Source: Gymnopus androsaceus JB14 (lineage: Eukaryota > Basidiomycota > Agaricomycetes > Agaricales > Omphalotaceae). Taken from it: a stretch of 46,946 nt of DNA. Numbering within the stretch: the first letter of the stretch is position 1; the number at the start of each line of letters is the position of its first letter. Positions 22,540 through 33,021 of this stretch are shown here, in pieces. The stretch covers positions 1-46,946 of the forward strand of contig ML769824.1 of NCBI GenBank assembly GCA_009733575.1, read 5' to 3'. The translations under genes and the position numbers were made by a program. Under the pieces are notes generated by a model. It saw only the letters and a program-made list of their open reading frames with translations. It was not told the origin of the DNA and searched no databases.

Positions 22540-23631
22540 TACGGCTGGCGTTGGCAAGCTTGGCGTTGCCTCGCCTTCTCAGCAAGAACTGATCGGTTCT
22601 CCCGGCGATAACAAGCCCTCAAATCCTGTTTCTGGCTACAGGCAGCTTGGCACTCCTCGTCAGTCCCCTCCGCCAATTTAGTTTTTCTCCTGTGATGAAT
22701 GGGATCAATTCCGAACAAAAGCAAAGGCTAGATACATACTTGATATAGTTGATTTTTGCCCTCTCGCAGCCTCGTTCGCAATTCCTAGGTAAAACAGTTC
22801 AGTGAGTAGCACTAATGGAGTATCAGAGTCGACAAACTTTTGATAGTATCTCTTACATGCTTTCCGAGCTCTTTCTTCTCTCAGGAAAGCAGCATCTCTT
22901 TTTGCATACTCTGCCTTCCACCAGGCATTGTCTTTGCCTCCCAAAAGAAACAAATTTGCTTCCGCAGAAGTGCTGGGATACCATTCAGAAACTGGAGAAG
23001 CTGGAAGCGGTGGCTGTTCATCATCTCTGTTGTCTGTGTGGTCACCAGCGATGGATGGCGAGACAGAGGTATTGGTAGTGGGAACTCGAGTAGCAGTGGG
23101 TTGGATTGCGAGTGAAGACTGTTTCAGATTTCGGTCAGAGTGAATGGGAGGAAAAGAACGATGAGACTGCACGTTTGGTTCTGAAGCACTAGTAGCGAAG
23201 ATTCGAGGAGCATTGTGTTAGATTGCACGCGCCAACGGTGCCAATGGGAGTCTTGGCTTGAGTATGACTGTTTCCTCGTCATCACTCTTGCTGAAAGAAC
23301 AACAAAGGTTCTGTTCTGCCTGGTCGTCTGCTAATTTCGCCTTCTCGCGGATTAGACTGAGTCTTGAATTCAACCTGCGAATACGATGCATGGCCGGATG
23401 AAAAGAAGGGCAGTGCAGAAGATTATCCGACTCTCGGACTTTGCCAGGCAATCCGAATCGGGATAAAATATTGTAAGCGGCGCATGTGAAGGACGCTACG
23501 AATGTGAAGGACACTACGGATGTGAAGGACGCCACGCATGCGAAGGTGAGTATACCCCGGCTTGCTGTCCTTTCCAATGCCTCCGTGGGGTGCAGAGAGG
23601 AGAAGTTCATGTCATAGACAAGATTAGTCAT
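22540..23631 (-). pseudogene. Hypothetical gene, minus strand, with an in-frame stop
   Basis: Open sequence on the minus strand encodes HPAMHRIRRLNSRLSLIREK and an acidic stretch. It meets a TAA (near 23218) and continues in the same frame to WWKAEYAKRDAAFLREERAR, a charged helical segment near 22880. A shorter exon-like frame lies at 22724-22540. TAA would be CAA before one C-to-T change. No domain is recognised. The region before 23480 is an 18-bp minisatellite that inflates the frame. Confidence 0.4.
23470..23548 (+). repeat. 18-bp minisatellite, about 3-4 copies
   Basis: Units of ATGTGAAGGACGCTACGA with small changes run in tandem. A related pair (GAAGGACGCCACAC, GACGGACGCC) occurs again near 23680. 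Confidence 0.7.
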
Positions 23632-23836
23632 CCCAAGAAGTAAATTCGAGGAGTCGGAGGACTAAGGAGGTGCAAACATGAAGGACGCCACACAAGTGAC
23701 GGACGCCAATATCAAGTATTTCGAGCTGCTGGTACGGGAGCTGCTAGTATGAGAGTGCTGGTAAGAAGGACATGGATGCCAAAGCGTTCTCAACGAAAAC
23801 TCCGATCGATCCTTGGAAACCTTATTAGTCAATTAA

Positions 23837-23988
23837 TACTTCGTTGCTGTTTTTGTATAAACCTACTTTGTATATTAACGTTCATCCTGGTAAGAAATAG
23901 CGGGTGTTCGGATACTTCGTTGCTGTTTTTGTATAAACCTACTTTGTATATTAACGTTCATCCTGGTAAGAAATAACAGGTGTTCAGC
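23837..23988 (+). repeat. 76-bp tandem duplication
   Basis: The sequence starting TACTTCGTTGCTGTTTTTG at 23837 is repeated from 23913 almost unchanged. The few differences suggest a recent duplication. Confidence 0.85.
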
Positions 23989-24503
23989 GTATGCATTATA
24001 AAGTTCAAATCAAACTCAATACTGGCTGCCCGCATTCAATCCTCATCTCAGGAATACAAGTATTAAGTGATAAACAGTTAAAAGCAGTATGACCATACTT
24101 CCATCTGCTCTAGTAGTAGTACTGAAGACTATAGGTCATTAGATTATCTCATGGACCAGCCAGAAAGGCTCGAGTCGGGAATACAGGAGTGTCGATGCAT
24201 CTGAGACGTACCAAAACTGGTGGATAAGTACGATCACATACTTGCTATACATTACTACCGTAGTTATATCCTAACAATCACTCCTTTGACCAGTAATTTT
24301 TTTTCTTTATATATCTCAAATATGATTTGATTTGGGTCGTTGGGATACTAGTGGACTAGTGGATCAAATATGTAGTTACAATTTTAACTAAGCACTTGTT
24401 AACTGGGGTGCAAATGAGAGTCTCAGATTCCAAGTGTGTCTCCGAGCAGGCAAACTCTCAGATGTATATCGGAAATGCAGACTAGCAGAGTAGAGTCAGT
24501 AAA
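23989..24503. other. Intergenic region, no gene recognised
   Basis: No supported frame, RNA or repeat was seen. Confidence 0.4.
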
Positions 24504-24795
24504 TCAATAGGCGTTTAGGGAAGACAGCATACTTAGGTAGTCGCATCTGCCACCTCTGCGTTCAGGGAAAACTGCATATACTTGCTCTGGAACATTGGGA
24601 TCGACGAATATACGGGGCGGCCGTATGTGCTCGCATTGGAGGTCCTTGTATTCCAGGATATTCAGCGGTGAAACAGGCTCTCCATTTGCATCTCTAGGAC
24701 TTCTGCGGATCAGCAAAATACTCTACTGAAGAATCACTATGCACCTACTAGCAAGCAATGTATTCACCATTGAGGTGCCAAGTTTTTAGTGCAAG
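24504..24795 (-). pseudogene. Hypothetical gene fragment, paralogue 1
   Basis: On the minus strand an exon reading LKTWHLNGEYIAC is followed by an intron (GTAGGT..CCGCAG). The next exon contains SPRDANGEPVSPLNILEY, LQCEH, DPNVPEQVYAV and CDYL. The same exon-intron-exon block recurs at 25972-26260. The shared splice positions and amino-acid-level conservation show that this was a real gene family; what it does is not known. No complete gene is visible in either place. Confidence 0.5.
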
Positions 24796-25214
24796 GAGAG
24801 GGGGAGACTGAGACAGTGAGAATGCTTTATCTCCGAGCAGACAAACCCTCAGATAAACATCTGAAACGCAAACTGTATGTAGAGTCAGTAACACAGTGTG
24901 AGACCCGGTGCATGAAACGGATCTCAAACCAACGTATCCTGAATGTCTTGCACCTAGATGTAGGTGGAGACCAAATGTGACCACCCGGGTAACCGTGCCG
25001 TAAGGTGGGTCTGGACAGTAGTACGAGTGTTGTACGGAATAGTACAAGCCTCAGAGGTGCAAGGAACAGTGTACGGGCCACCCGCTGACGTAATCAGGAG
25101 GAAGCGGGTGGTATTGTGGTCCGATGACCAGAAATGAGTGGGAGCGGATGGGATATGGGTGAAGGGGTGGTCCAAAAGGTGTAATAAGTCCGAATATGGA
25201 TAATGTGGATGGAA

Positions 25215-25440
25215 TACAGCAAATGCGGACGGAAATAGCGTGAGAGCGGGTGGAATAGGGTGAAAGCGGGCGGAAATAGCGTGGGAGCGGACGGAATAGT
25301 GCAAAAGCGGACGGAAATAGCGTGGGAGTGGATGGAATAGGGTGAAAGCGGATGGAAATAGTGTGAGAGCGGGTGGATTAGCGTGAGAGCGGGTGGAAAT
25401 AGCGTGGGAGCGGGCGGAATTGAGTGAAAGCGGACGGTCC
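25215..25440 (+). repeat. 41-bp minisatellite (two ~20-bp half-units), about 5.5 copies
   Basis: Units of GCGGACGGAAATAGCGTGAG plus GCGGGTGGAATAGGGTGAAA alternate in tandem. The 41-bp period is not a multiple of three, so the long proline/leucine-rich frames on the minus strand are by-products. Confidence 0.85.
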
Positions 25441-25744
25441 CTGAGGTTCTAGAGGTAGCAAAACCCAAATAGGAAGCTCCCGGGGAGCTTTGGTTGTAAA
25501 GTTGTAAACAGAGATAGAAGACAGTGAGCTCTGGATGTAGATTTGGTATCTACGGACAGAGCCTCGCAGTTAATGCAGATGACAGTGGGCCTTTGAACGG
25601 AGCTCGGAAGGCACAGCTGGTTAGAACAGATAGAAATAGAGAGACAGAGACAGAGACAGAGCAAAACGGGATTGATTCGGTAACAATGGTAATAACAGAC
25701 TAGGGTGCATGGACTCGGGGTGTCTACTTATATACTGTAGGGTG

Positions 25745-25945
25745 GCTGTGTAAGTCGTCGGGAGGGCCTGATGGATGGTTATCAAGTGCGGGAGGCACCC
25801 GGAAGGCAGGATAAGTGGTAATCACATGTAGAAGTGCCCGGCAGGCAGGATAAATGGTAAATAAGCATGGAAAGCGCCCGCAACGTAGGTAATGAGTGCG
25901 GGAAGTATCCGCGGACGGTCAGGAAGCGTGGGAGGTATCAATGAG
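25745..25945 (+). repeat. Degenerate tandem repeat, about 45-50 bp unit
   Basis: Variants of AAGTGCCCGGCAGGCAGGATAA separated by TGGTAATCA-like spacers recur three to four times. The copies are well diverged. Confidence 0.5.
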
Positions 25946-25971
25946 ACGAGGCCTGACACACAGTGAGAGTT

Positions 25972-26260
25972 TCATGGAGAGGAACATGTACTCAGATAGT
26001 CACACCTACAAGCTCTGCGCTCAGCACAGACTGCATAAACTTGCTCGGGAGCGTCTGGGTCTGTAAATATACGCAGGGGCGAGATGTGTTCGCACTGTAG
26101 GTCCGCATGGTCCAAAATGTTGAGCGGAGGAATGAGGTCTCCACTCGCATCTCTGGGGCTTCTGGGTAAGAAGTAAACCACCAAAAAATAGAAACAGACT
26201 TACTAGCGAGCGAGACAATATTCCCTGTCAAAGTGCCAAGTTTTCAGAGCAAAGAGGGCT
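25972..26260 (-). pseudogene. Hypothetical gene fragment, paralogue 2
   Basis: It encodes SPRDASGDLIPPLNILDH, LQCEHISPLRIF, DPDAPEQVYAV and CDYL. An intron (GTAAGT..ACCCAG) lies at the same place as in the copy at 24504-24795, preceded by an exon resembling ALKTWHF. The two copies lie 1.5 kb apart in the same orientation, separated by minisatellites. Function is unknown. Confidence 0.5.
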
Positions 26261-26502
26261 TTCTGCATCTGAAGAGGATGAGGGTGGAAGGGTGAAAGTG
26301 CAGAGGAATTTGCAATAGCGGCGTCCGCGTTGATAGGGGGCATGTGGAAACCTTACAAATATTTTTTTTTCAGCTCTGCACGCAAAAGAGCTGGGATATG
26401 GCTGTAAATGATTGGAAATTGTTGCACTAATTTGCTGGCTTGGATGGTCAAGAAAATTTATGTATTGAGGAGAGATTCAGAAGGTATATACGAGTGAATG
26501 TC

Positions 26503-27109
26503 CTATTGCTTTAATATACGCTCCATCTCCTTCTGGCAAATAAGCAAGTGGGCTAGCTTGACGGTCTGAGATATACGTTGGTCATCTTCCTCGTAGGTCA
26601 CTTCAGCTCGTTGGTATGTGCCTTCCCTGTTACTGGTGAGGACCGATACAGACAGACATGAACTCAAATTAAACCTACTTTATTGCTTTGGCCCGTGCCA
26701 GACGTAGCTGGGCAAGCCTATCGCTATCCTCGTGGCAGTGTTGCTGAGTGCATTCAAGATCCATGTTTTCAAGTGTGAGTACAGCCCTGTCATGAGCCTC
26801 TTCATGCAACCTTTGCTGCATAGCGTCTGTGATGATGTAACCTCGCCTCTGGTACTCATGATGAAGAGTATGGCTAGCAGATCATAAGTAAATGATATGA
26901 AGTAGGAATAGGAGTACGTACAAGATATCCCTCTCGATTGGTGCTAGTCTGGCTGTGATCTCCAGACGGCGTTTCTGGCGGTCTTCTATCAAACAGTCAA
27001 CAAGGAGTTCATCTTGCAGCTCAGCCATGAGCATGATGCGTTCGGAGGCACCAGTAATGTGAAGTGGGCACCAATATTTGAGGTATGGCAATGTGTCGCG
27101 GTCTGGCAT
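26503..27109 (-). CDS. Hypothetical protein, 168 aa, three exons
   Basis: Exons 27109-26922, 26873-26679 and 26626-26503 join in frame through introns of 48 and 52 bp with GTACGT/CTAG and GTAGGT/ACAG borders, giving 168 codons plus stop. The protein is soluble and rich in charged residues. An N-terminal part (KYWCPLHITGASE) is followed by long helical stretches rich in Arg, Glu, Gln and Leu (HTLHHEYQRRGYIITDAM, QLRLARAKAIKE, QKEMERILKQ), consistent with coiled coil. I do not recognise the family. It is one of few genes here with no visible break. The start codon is the first ATG of the open stretch. Confidence 0.6.
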
Positions 27110-27260
27110 TGAGAGAGTATGGTGAAAGGGATTTAACCGTGAATTTCTATTCTGGTAGGATTCAGCGATGACATGGGGAATGCGATTTACACGGGGAACA
27201 CGATTTAGATCGGCAGGAAAATTGGAATTTGAAAAAGACCCTGCCGTGCAGGGAATAACA

Positions 27261-27400
27261 ATCAGTCTGATAAGAGCAGAGAAGATTTCTTACCAGTCGC
27301 CAGAGTCGTGCGACAGGGAAAAATCCGTAGCATGCATTTTGTGCAGATACTGATAGTCCTAGATATACATGTGAGTTTAGCTGTAGGATTTTGCATGTCG
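27261..27400 (-). pseudogene. Deleted partial duplicate of the 28.4-29.0 kb gene region
   Basis: Bases 27265-27302 match the exon-intron border at 28386-28424 (CTGATAAGA.CA..AGAAGATT.TTACCAGTCGCC). The next bases match 28960-29035 (CATGCGACAGGGAAAAATCC and onward). About 530 bp present in the other copy, including exon 1, is absent. This is therefore a deletion derivative of a segmental duplicate. Confidence 0.65.
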
Positions 27401-27528
27401 TGGCGGCATATTGAGGGAACCAAGGTCATGGTAGAAGAATTCAGAAAGACAAGCACCCACTATTTGGTGGGCACTTGGGGTGCGAATAAATTGAAATAAC
27501 AAGGACTCCCTCTCATCTTCAATCCACC

Positions 27529-28079
27529 ATGTGTCTGACTTCCCCTTCAAACTATCAATCCGCCATCTCTGAGCCCTCAACTTGTCCTTTGAGATACGAT
27601 GACTATTCAGGCGCAGAAGCGACTGAAGCATGGGCTTGGACAAAGGGAGGATTTTGTTGTGATGGTAAGATCTTTTCAATTATATGCATCACAACTAATG
27701 AGTTGCTTCTTCAACAGAGATGGTCGAATCAGGGCATCAATGCTTCGATAAACATCCTTGCTTACTGATGTCTTGCCTGGCTGGACTGCACTATGAAATG
27801 GCGTTGATAGAAGAAGGTCGAGCGTGCGCGGCAAAGAAGATGGGAGACTATGTCGACAGATGTGCGCAGATCTTGCAAAGCATACAAAAATTGAAGAATG
27901 AACATCCAGATGGTCAAAATGCTGGTCCAGAAACACATTCACTGCTTCATGAGCTTCAGAACATTAGGAACAGCATACGGGATATTGGTCTTGAGGGAGA
28001 GTGGTTGGAGATGGAGATGGCGAGGAAGAAATATATAGTCCTGATGGTCCAGCAACAACATATTGTAGTGGACCCTTGA
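27529..28079 (+). CDS. Hypothetical protein, two exons, uncertain
   Basis: A 3' exon (27720-28079) encodes a Cys/His-bearing start (ESGHQCFDKHPCLLMSC) and helical sequence ending EMEMARKKYIVLMVQQQHI. An intron (GTAAGA..AACAG, about 27665-27717) separates it from an upstream open segment that can be read in two phases, so the N-terminus is unsettled. No domain is recognised. It lies head to head with the minus-strand gene at 26503-27109 and tail to tail with the gene at 28154-28706. Confidence 0.4.
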
Positions 28080-28153
28080 ATATGTATTAACATCTATCAA
28101 TTAATTGTTCAGCAAAATTTTAGTGTGATTGCGTTTAGTGTTACAACTGGAAA

Positions 28154-28706
28154 CTAGTTATTGTTAAGCATGTGGCGCGCGCGCCTGGCCTCATGAATCT
28201 TTATACCCTGGTTGAGATTGGGATGCTCCACCATCTTGAGCTGTGGCGAGTATTCCTCACAGTTGTAGGTGTCGGTATAAGCTTGGAGGGCAGCTTCATA
28301 CGTAGTGAATGGCTTGTAGTGCACTCCCGCTATTCCTTCAACATATGAACAAACCTCGTCACGCCTGCTAAAATCAATTAGCCACCATCTGATAAGAACA
28401 ACAGAAGATTTTTTACCAGTCGCCAAATATACCGACGTGGGCCCCAGCATAGATCACGTAGAAATATTCTCCAGTTCTCGGAGGCTTGTACATTAACGAA
28501 GGGCATGATATAGTTTGGGGGTAAGAGTCAGGTCCAAATAAAGGAGCTGCATCGTCAGAACGACGACTAATACTGCTCGAGGGCGGTTCCGGATCAGTTT
28601 GAGTGATAGCATGGCGAGTTTGGGGGGCCGATGGCTCAGAGTTGGGAGCTGTGTGAGATGGAGATTGGGGAGGAGATTCAGGGTAATGTAAAGAGGTGGG
28701 AGCCAT
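28154..28706 (-). CDS. Protein with caulimovirus-VI / RNase H1-N-like domain, 167 aa
   Basis: Exons 28706-28417 and 28367-28154 join through a 49-bp intron (GTAAAA..TTTTAG) to give 167 codons plus stop. The N-terminal 70 residues are Ser/Pro-rich and disordered. The C-terminal part reads YFYVIYAGAHVGIFGDC.., then VEGIAGVHYKPFTTYEAALQ. This matches the pattern of the small domain at the N-terminus of eukaryotic RNase H1 and caulimovirus protein VI (Y-x-V...G...GI...W/C...V.G..G...K.F.T..EA), which binds RNA/DNA hybrids or dsRNA. No RNase H catalytic domain follows. Such stand-alone copies are frequent in agaricomycete genomes. No break is visible. The domain call is by pattern, not by search. 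Confidence 0.6.
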
Positions 28707-28980
28707 GGCTGGATGCCAAGTTCGAATGACAGTAGTGACTGTATCCGATAAGAAAAATATTTGATTTAGAGGACATGAAACATACCTTTGGTAGAGACCT
28801 CAATCTCAGTGGCTCCTGTCAAATCGGTCAGATTTGTTGTAAAAGAAAGATTAATGAACAAACCATCGTTGTGTTGTAACAGAGCATGGATAGGGGTCGC
28901 CATAATGAGAATACGGTCAAGAGCAGGGGTTGGTGCATGAGTGATTTTGATGCCAGAGGATCATGCGACAGGGAAAAATC

Positions 28981-29186
28981 CGTATCGTGCACTTTGTGGA
29001 GATATCCCTAGATATAGATATGAAATTAGCCATAGCATTTGGGTATAGGTTTTAACCCTATGGATTCTGACCGGCTATGGAAAATCCGTATTGTGCACTT
29101 TGTGGAGATATCCCTAGATATAGATATGAAATTAGCTGTAGGATTTGGGTATAGGTTTTAACCCTATGGATTCTGACCGGCTACGG
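28981..29186 (+). repeat. 106-bp tandem duplication
   Basis: The block beginning CGTATCGTGCACTTTGTGGA at 28981 is repeated from 29087 with few changes, including the whole CCCTAGATATAGATATGAAA segment. Part of the same sequence occurs at 27330-27400. Confidence 0.85.
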
Positions 29187-31471
29187 AAAAATCCCTCTCT
29201 GCGACTACCAAAACCATTGGTGCTTCCACTTCGAAATTACTTCGCCTTAGAACACTCCCAAAATGGTGTATCCTGGCTGTTATACGGGCATGCGTTTGAA
29301 GTTCATGCATGCAAGGTTGGTCAAGTATAACAAACTGAAAACAGATGTGGATCGCGAGGCGTTTGTTTTGATGACAATACGTATGTTTATGAATTGATTT
29401 CCGGTGTCTCTTGGAGAAGACGAACCGTCTGAGGAGCATCTGAGCTCTGTCGACGATTCTGTGGTCCTAGCTGAGGAGCCTCTGCCGGAGGAGGGAACCG
29501 AACAATACAAGAAGGTTTGGCAGGAGCGACTGGACCGTGCCAAGAAGGAAAAGAAGCGCGGTGATGTAAGTGATTACAGCACGGGATCGTGTCAAAATAC
29601 GCATTGACCGTGTTCTTCACAGCAAATCCGACGTTGGCTGAAGACTCACCACAAACAGCAGCCTATGGGCACCGGTGGCCAAGCTAGTTCGATCTATACT
29701 GCCAAGGAAAAGGCCTCAAACAAAGCTTATCTCCGTGCACGTCTTGCTGGCATGGTTAAACCGCGTCGCCTCACAGCGCACTTTTTTTGGGCCCAGGAGA
29801 ATAAGGAGACTGTGAAAGCGTTGAAGGAGGGGGAGGAAAGGGAGATGGAGGAAAAGCCAAAGAAGACGAGGAAGAGATTGAAGAAGAAGGGAAATAAGGA
29901 CAGGGAGGCTGAACCAGCGGATGAGCATGCCGAAAGCGAAGAAGACTCGCGGAAGAAGAAGGCTATTGGGGCTTTGACCAGCTATCAGGCTCTGTGTAAA
30001 TCGGAATTTGAGTCGCTAGATGAAGCGGAGCAGGCCGAATGGAAAGAGTTGGCTGATCTAGATCTTGCTGAGAAGTCAGAGACATATGCTGCGATTACGA
30101 AGGGGCAAGCTATAACGACCACACCGCAGTTCCGTCAACAGTGGGTTTTTTCCTTCTATTTGATACATTTGTTTGCTGATTCTCAATTTCTCTCTAGATG
30201 CATGGACAATTTGGACAAATTTGCTCAACCTTTCCTCGATGTCATTGCAGAATTGACCGGAGGCATTTGTGGTCTATGGATTGCGGCACCCGAGCCGAGA
30301 AATGGTGGAGAGCCGATTATTCTATCATGGGTGGTTACTTTTTTTCAGTTTCGCTACCGCATTGAAAGGTTCGTAGTCATTATGGAGGCAAAACACCTGG
30401 ACCCAATGGCATGCATTTTCGGGGAATCCAAGCGCGTAGTGTTCAAAGAAAAAATTCGTCCAGCAATCAAGAACTTTGTTCAGAAGGTTTATTGTGAGTA
30501 ATTGTCATGTCTTATATTTGTTGTTCGAGATCTAACTAGTATTAGCGGTGGAGGAGTGTCATGCACGAGCCCTGCCGACAGGAGGACGCGGGAGCGGCTA
30601 CGACAACATCTTCCTCAAAGGATGGAGTCAATGTGGGGTCTTCATTGACTGTGGAAGCCTCCTCTCAGATTACTTTGTCCCATTCTCATGACACTGCATT
30701 GCACAAAATCTCATCCTGAGGGCAAGGATTCTCCTACGGGCCAGTCTTCCACGCCCGCTGGTGAGGTTCCTGATCCCCTGCCAGATGTTCGCTCTAAAGC
30801 CTCCAATTGGCCTGCTCGACGCCTCCCCGCTCGTGCCACTTCCGCAGGACAAGCTTCCCCTGTTCATGATCCGCCATCCCGCTGTGTCACTCCCCCAATC
30901 GCTCCTCCCTCAGTCCCGAGTACTTCACCCACATTTGACAACTCAAATTTTCCAACTTCCCCTGCAGCTCAACCTTTCGTTGCGGTGACTGAAATGGATA
31001 TTGAGGAAGCGGAGAATTCGTCTGGATCGAGAGGTTCGAAAAAGAGAAAAAGTTTGGATGATTTAGATTCGGCAGCTACAGAGGAGGGCCCGAGTACGAA
31101 GAAGTCCAGACAGGCTTCGAAGAAGGCGGCTGAGGTCGACGATTCAATGGATTCAGGAGAGGGTCCATTGTTGAAGAAGTCCAGAACTGCTTCAACAGCC
31201 GCTGTGAAGACTGCATTGCAAAAGAAGCCTCATAAATCAAGCATCGTAACTGGGACGAAGGCCACTCGCGGTACAAAACCGAATCCCGGTTCGAAATCAA
31301 AGACCACTGCATCTGCATCGAAAAAATCAATTGTGGTTGATGCGTCCTCGTCAAAGAGCAACGCGGGAAGGTTGAAGCAGGCTGAAGAGACTGAACAGGA
31401 GCCCAAAGAGAATGTGCCAGGTGCAGACATCCCTGCCGTCCCCAACGATGCTCCGAAATATGTGGAAAATG

Positions 31472-32124
31472 CAGCTGGTTCATTAGCAGTATTAAAATAA
31501 ACCCCAACAAGTTCTCGGAGATGTATTTTAATATTTGCGACAAGTTGTCAGCACAGCTTTGACCCAGAAAAGAAATATCGATACAGAGAGAACGAGAGCC
31601 CGTGGGAAAAAATGGACACTTTTCCCATGCTTGTGTAGGTCACCTGCACCCAACCCTAGCCCTACCTCACATCCTAACCCTAACCCTGATTAATATTTTA
31701 ACAGTGGGGGCAAGCCCCACACCCCCATTATTATCCTCAACCCCTAAACCCTAACCACCCTAACCCTAACCTATGTTCACTGTTTGTTTAGCACTGTTTT
31801 GATCAGGTCTCTATGTTAGGGTAAGCACTTTGTGCTTACCCTAACAAGACCTGACCAAAACAGTGCTTATTACTATATTTGGTCATAATCCTAATTTTAG
31901 ATTAGGATTAAGCGGAGGCACCACTGGAAAGAGGGAGAAAAATAAAGGGGTATAGCCATTTCCGTTTTTTCCCACGGCCCCTGGTTCCCGAGATATGGTG
32001 CCATCTTATCATACTATGGTTAGGGTTCCCTGGGCATATTTGGCTGGCTGACAACTTGTCGCTAGTATTAAAATACACCTCCGAGAACTTGTAGGGGTTT
32101 ATTTTAATACCGCTATAGCCTCTG
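31472..32124. mobile_element. Non-autonomous TIR element A, 653 bp, 10-bp target duplication
   Basis: The left end is CAGCTGGTTCATTAGCAG and the right end, read inward, CAGAGGCTATAGCGG. Both then run into the shared GTATTAAAATAAACCCC and ACAAGTTCTCGGAG blocks, giving TIRs of about 70-80 bp. The 10-bp direct repeat GTGGAAAATG flanks the element (31462-31471, 32125-32134), and removal restores the host reading frame exactly. A 9-11 bp duplication with long TIRs is MULE-like. The interior holds telomere-like CCCTAA repeats, a G-rich hairpin and a long stem-loop. There is no coding sequence. Confidence 0.85.
31791..31866 (+). other. Long stem-loop inside element A
   Basis: GCACTGTTTTGATCAGG and following bases to TTAGGGTAAGCAC fold back on GTGCTTACCCTAA to CAAAACAGTGC, with a 3-nt loop and only a small bulge. 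The same stem-loop, inverted, occurs in element B at 33283-33357. Confidence 0.85.
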
Positions 32125-32784
32125 GTGGAAAATGCTCTGGGTTTATGCTTGTGGGTTGATGGAGGGAAACACTGGCAGCAGGTGGTACAGGGCTGGTTTT
32201 GGTTTGACCAAGCTGTGGGTTTTGAGCCGTCCTCGAAAGAGCTTTTGAGGCTCCCAACAGCCGGAAGGCCGAAGGAGGTGGGGACTTGGGTCAGTCATGC
32301 GCGTTCAGCAATGTTCCGCCCTGAGGTGGACCTTCCGCATTTCGCCAATGAGTTTGCTAGGTGGTGGAGAGCTATGCAGCCCGAAGGAAGGGATGCGGTG
32401 GAGGGGGAATTCATTGCGTTGACAAAGGCTACAATTGACTGGACGGAGTTGAAGATCAGTGGTTTGAATGGGATAGTCAATGTTGTTGGTGCATTGGCAT
32501 GGTGGCACAAGGCAGCTTATGCTCTTCCGAAGGAGAAGGCGTCGAAAACAGGACAAAGTGGTCAGAAGCGTGAATTGGAGCTCCGGAAGCTGAATGAGGC
32601 ATTGGATGAGGTGATTTATGTGTTTGGGAAGCTTGTCAAGTAGCTGCTACTTTCGCTTATAGTATGTATTGAATGGACCAAATATTACGCTTTTGTCTAT
32701 GTCTCGCTGAATGTACAATAATGCTGGCTGCATGCCCAGCGGAGAAGGTCACATTATTGAATTGGAGTGTTTGCTTTCATCGTT

Positions 32785-32885
32785 CACATGAACAAGTGGT
32801 TAGCGTGCACCGTGAGCGTTTAACTGGTCGATTAGGCGCTGGAGTATTTGTAGAGTGCAGGGTTCGATTCCTTGCTTTGACATTT
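32785..32885 (+). repeat. tRNA-like (SINE-like) sequence
   Basis: AAGTGGTTAGCGTGC resembles an A box, and GGGTTCGATTCC is a perfect B box about 65 bp downstream. The flanks do not form a convincing acceptor stem. It lies in the 0.9-kb segment between elements A and B. Confidence 0.4.
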
Positions 32886-33021
32886 TACTCCGGCCCCATG
32901 TCGGTCCAGTCAATGCTTCCGGTGTCTCCGTTGCGCCCATCTTTGTCAGCGCATACCTCCACCTCAGTGACTCATCATCCCGACGGTAAGAGGCGCTGGC
33001 ATTGCTGGCCCAACGGATCAC

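Larger units (their letters stand above)
29404..32643 (+). pseudogene. Multi-exon hypothetical gene split by a TIR element
   Basis: An acidic exon (ends 29565) joins through a 57-bp intron to a Lys/Glu-rich exon from 29623 (QIRRWLKTHHKQ..; ends 30140). A further intron leads to CMDNLDKFAQPFLDVIAE and a Trp-containing segment (GGICGLWIAAPEPRNGGEP). A Ser/Pro/Lys-rich middle (30688-31460) follows, and then VENA, where the 653-bp element enters. After it, ALGLCLWVDGGKHWQ continues to a stop at 32643. The architecture recalls large hypothetical proteins that are widespread in agaricomycete accessory DNA; no enzyme domain is recognised. Besides the insertion, the frame seems to break near 30580 and 30715. 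Confidence 0.6.

Noticed and set aside
25094..25468. Proline/leucine-rich repeat protein on the minus strand
   Set aside because: The open frames arise from a 41-bp minisatellite whose period is not a multiple of three, and overlapping frames are equally open.
30670..31543. Minus-strand ORFs opposite the Ser/Lys-rich segment
   Set aside because: They mirror the low-complexity coding of the plus-strand gene and end where that gene's frame is supported by the element A junction.
31660..31780. True telomere or chromosome-end signature
   Set aside because: The CCCTAA-type repeats are short, degenerate and confined within defined TIR elements, with normal sequence on both sides.
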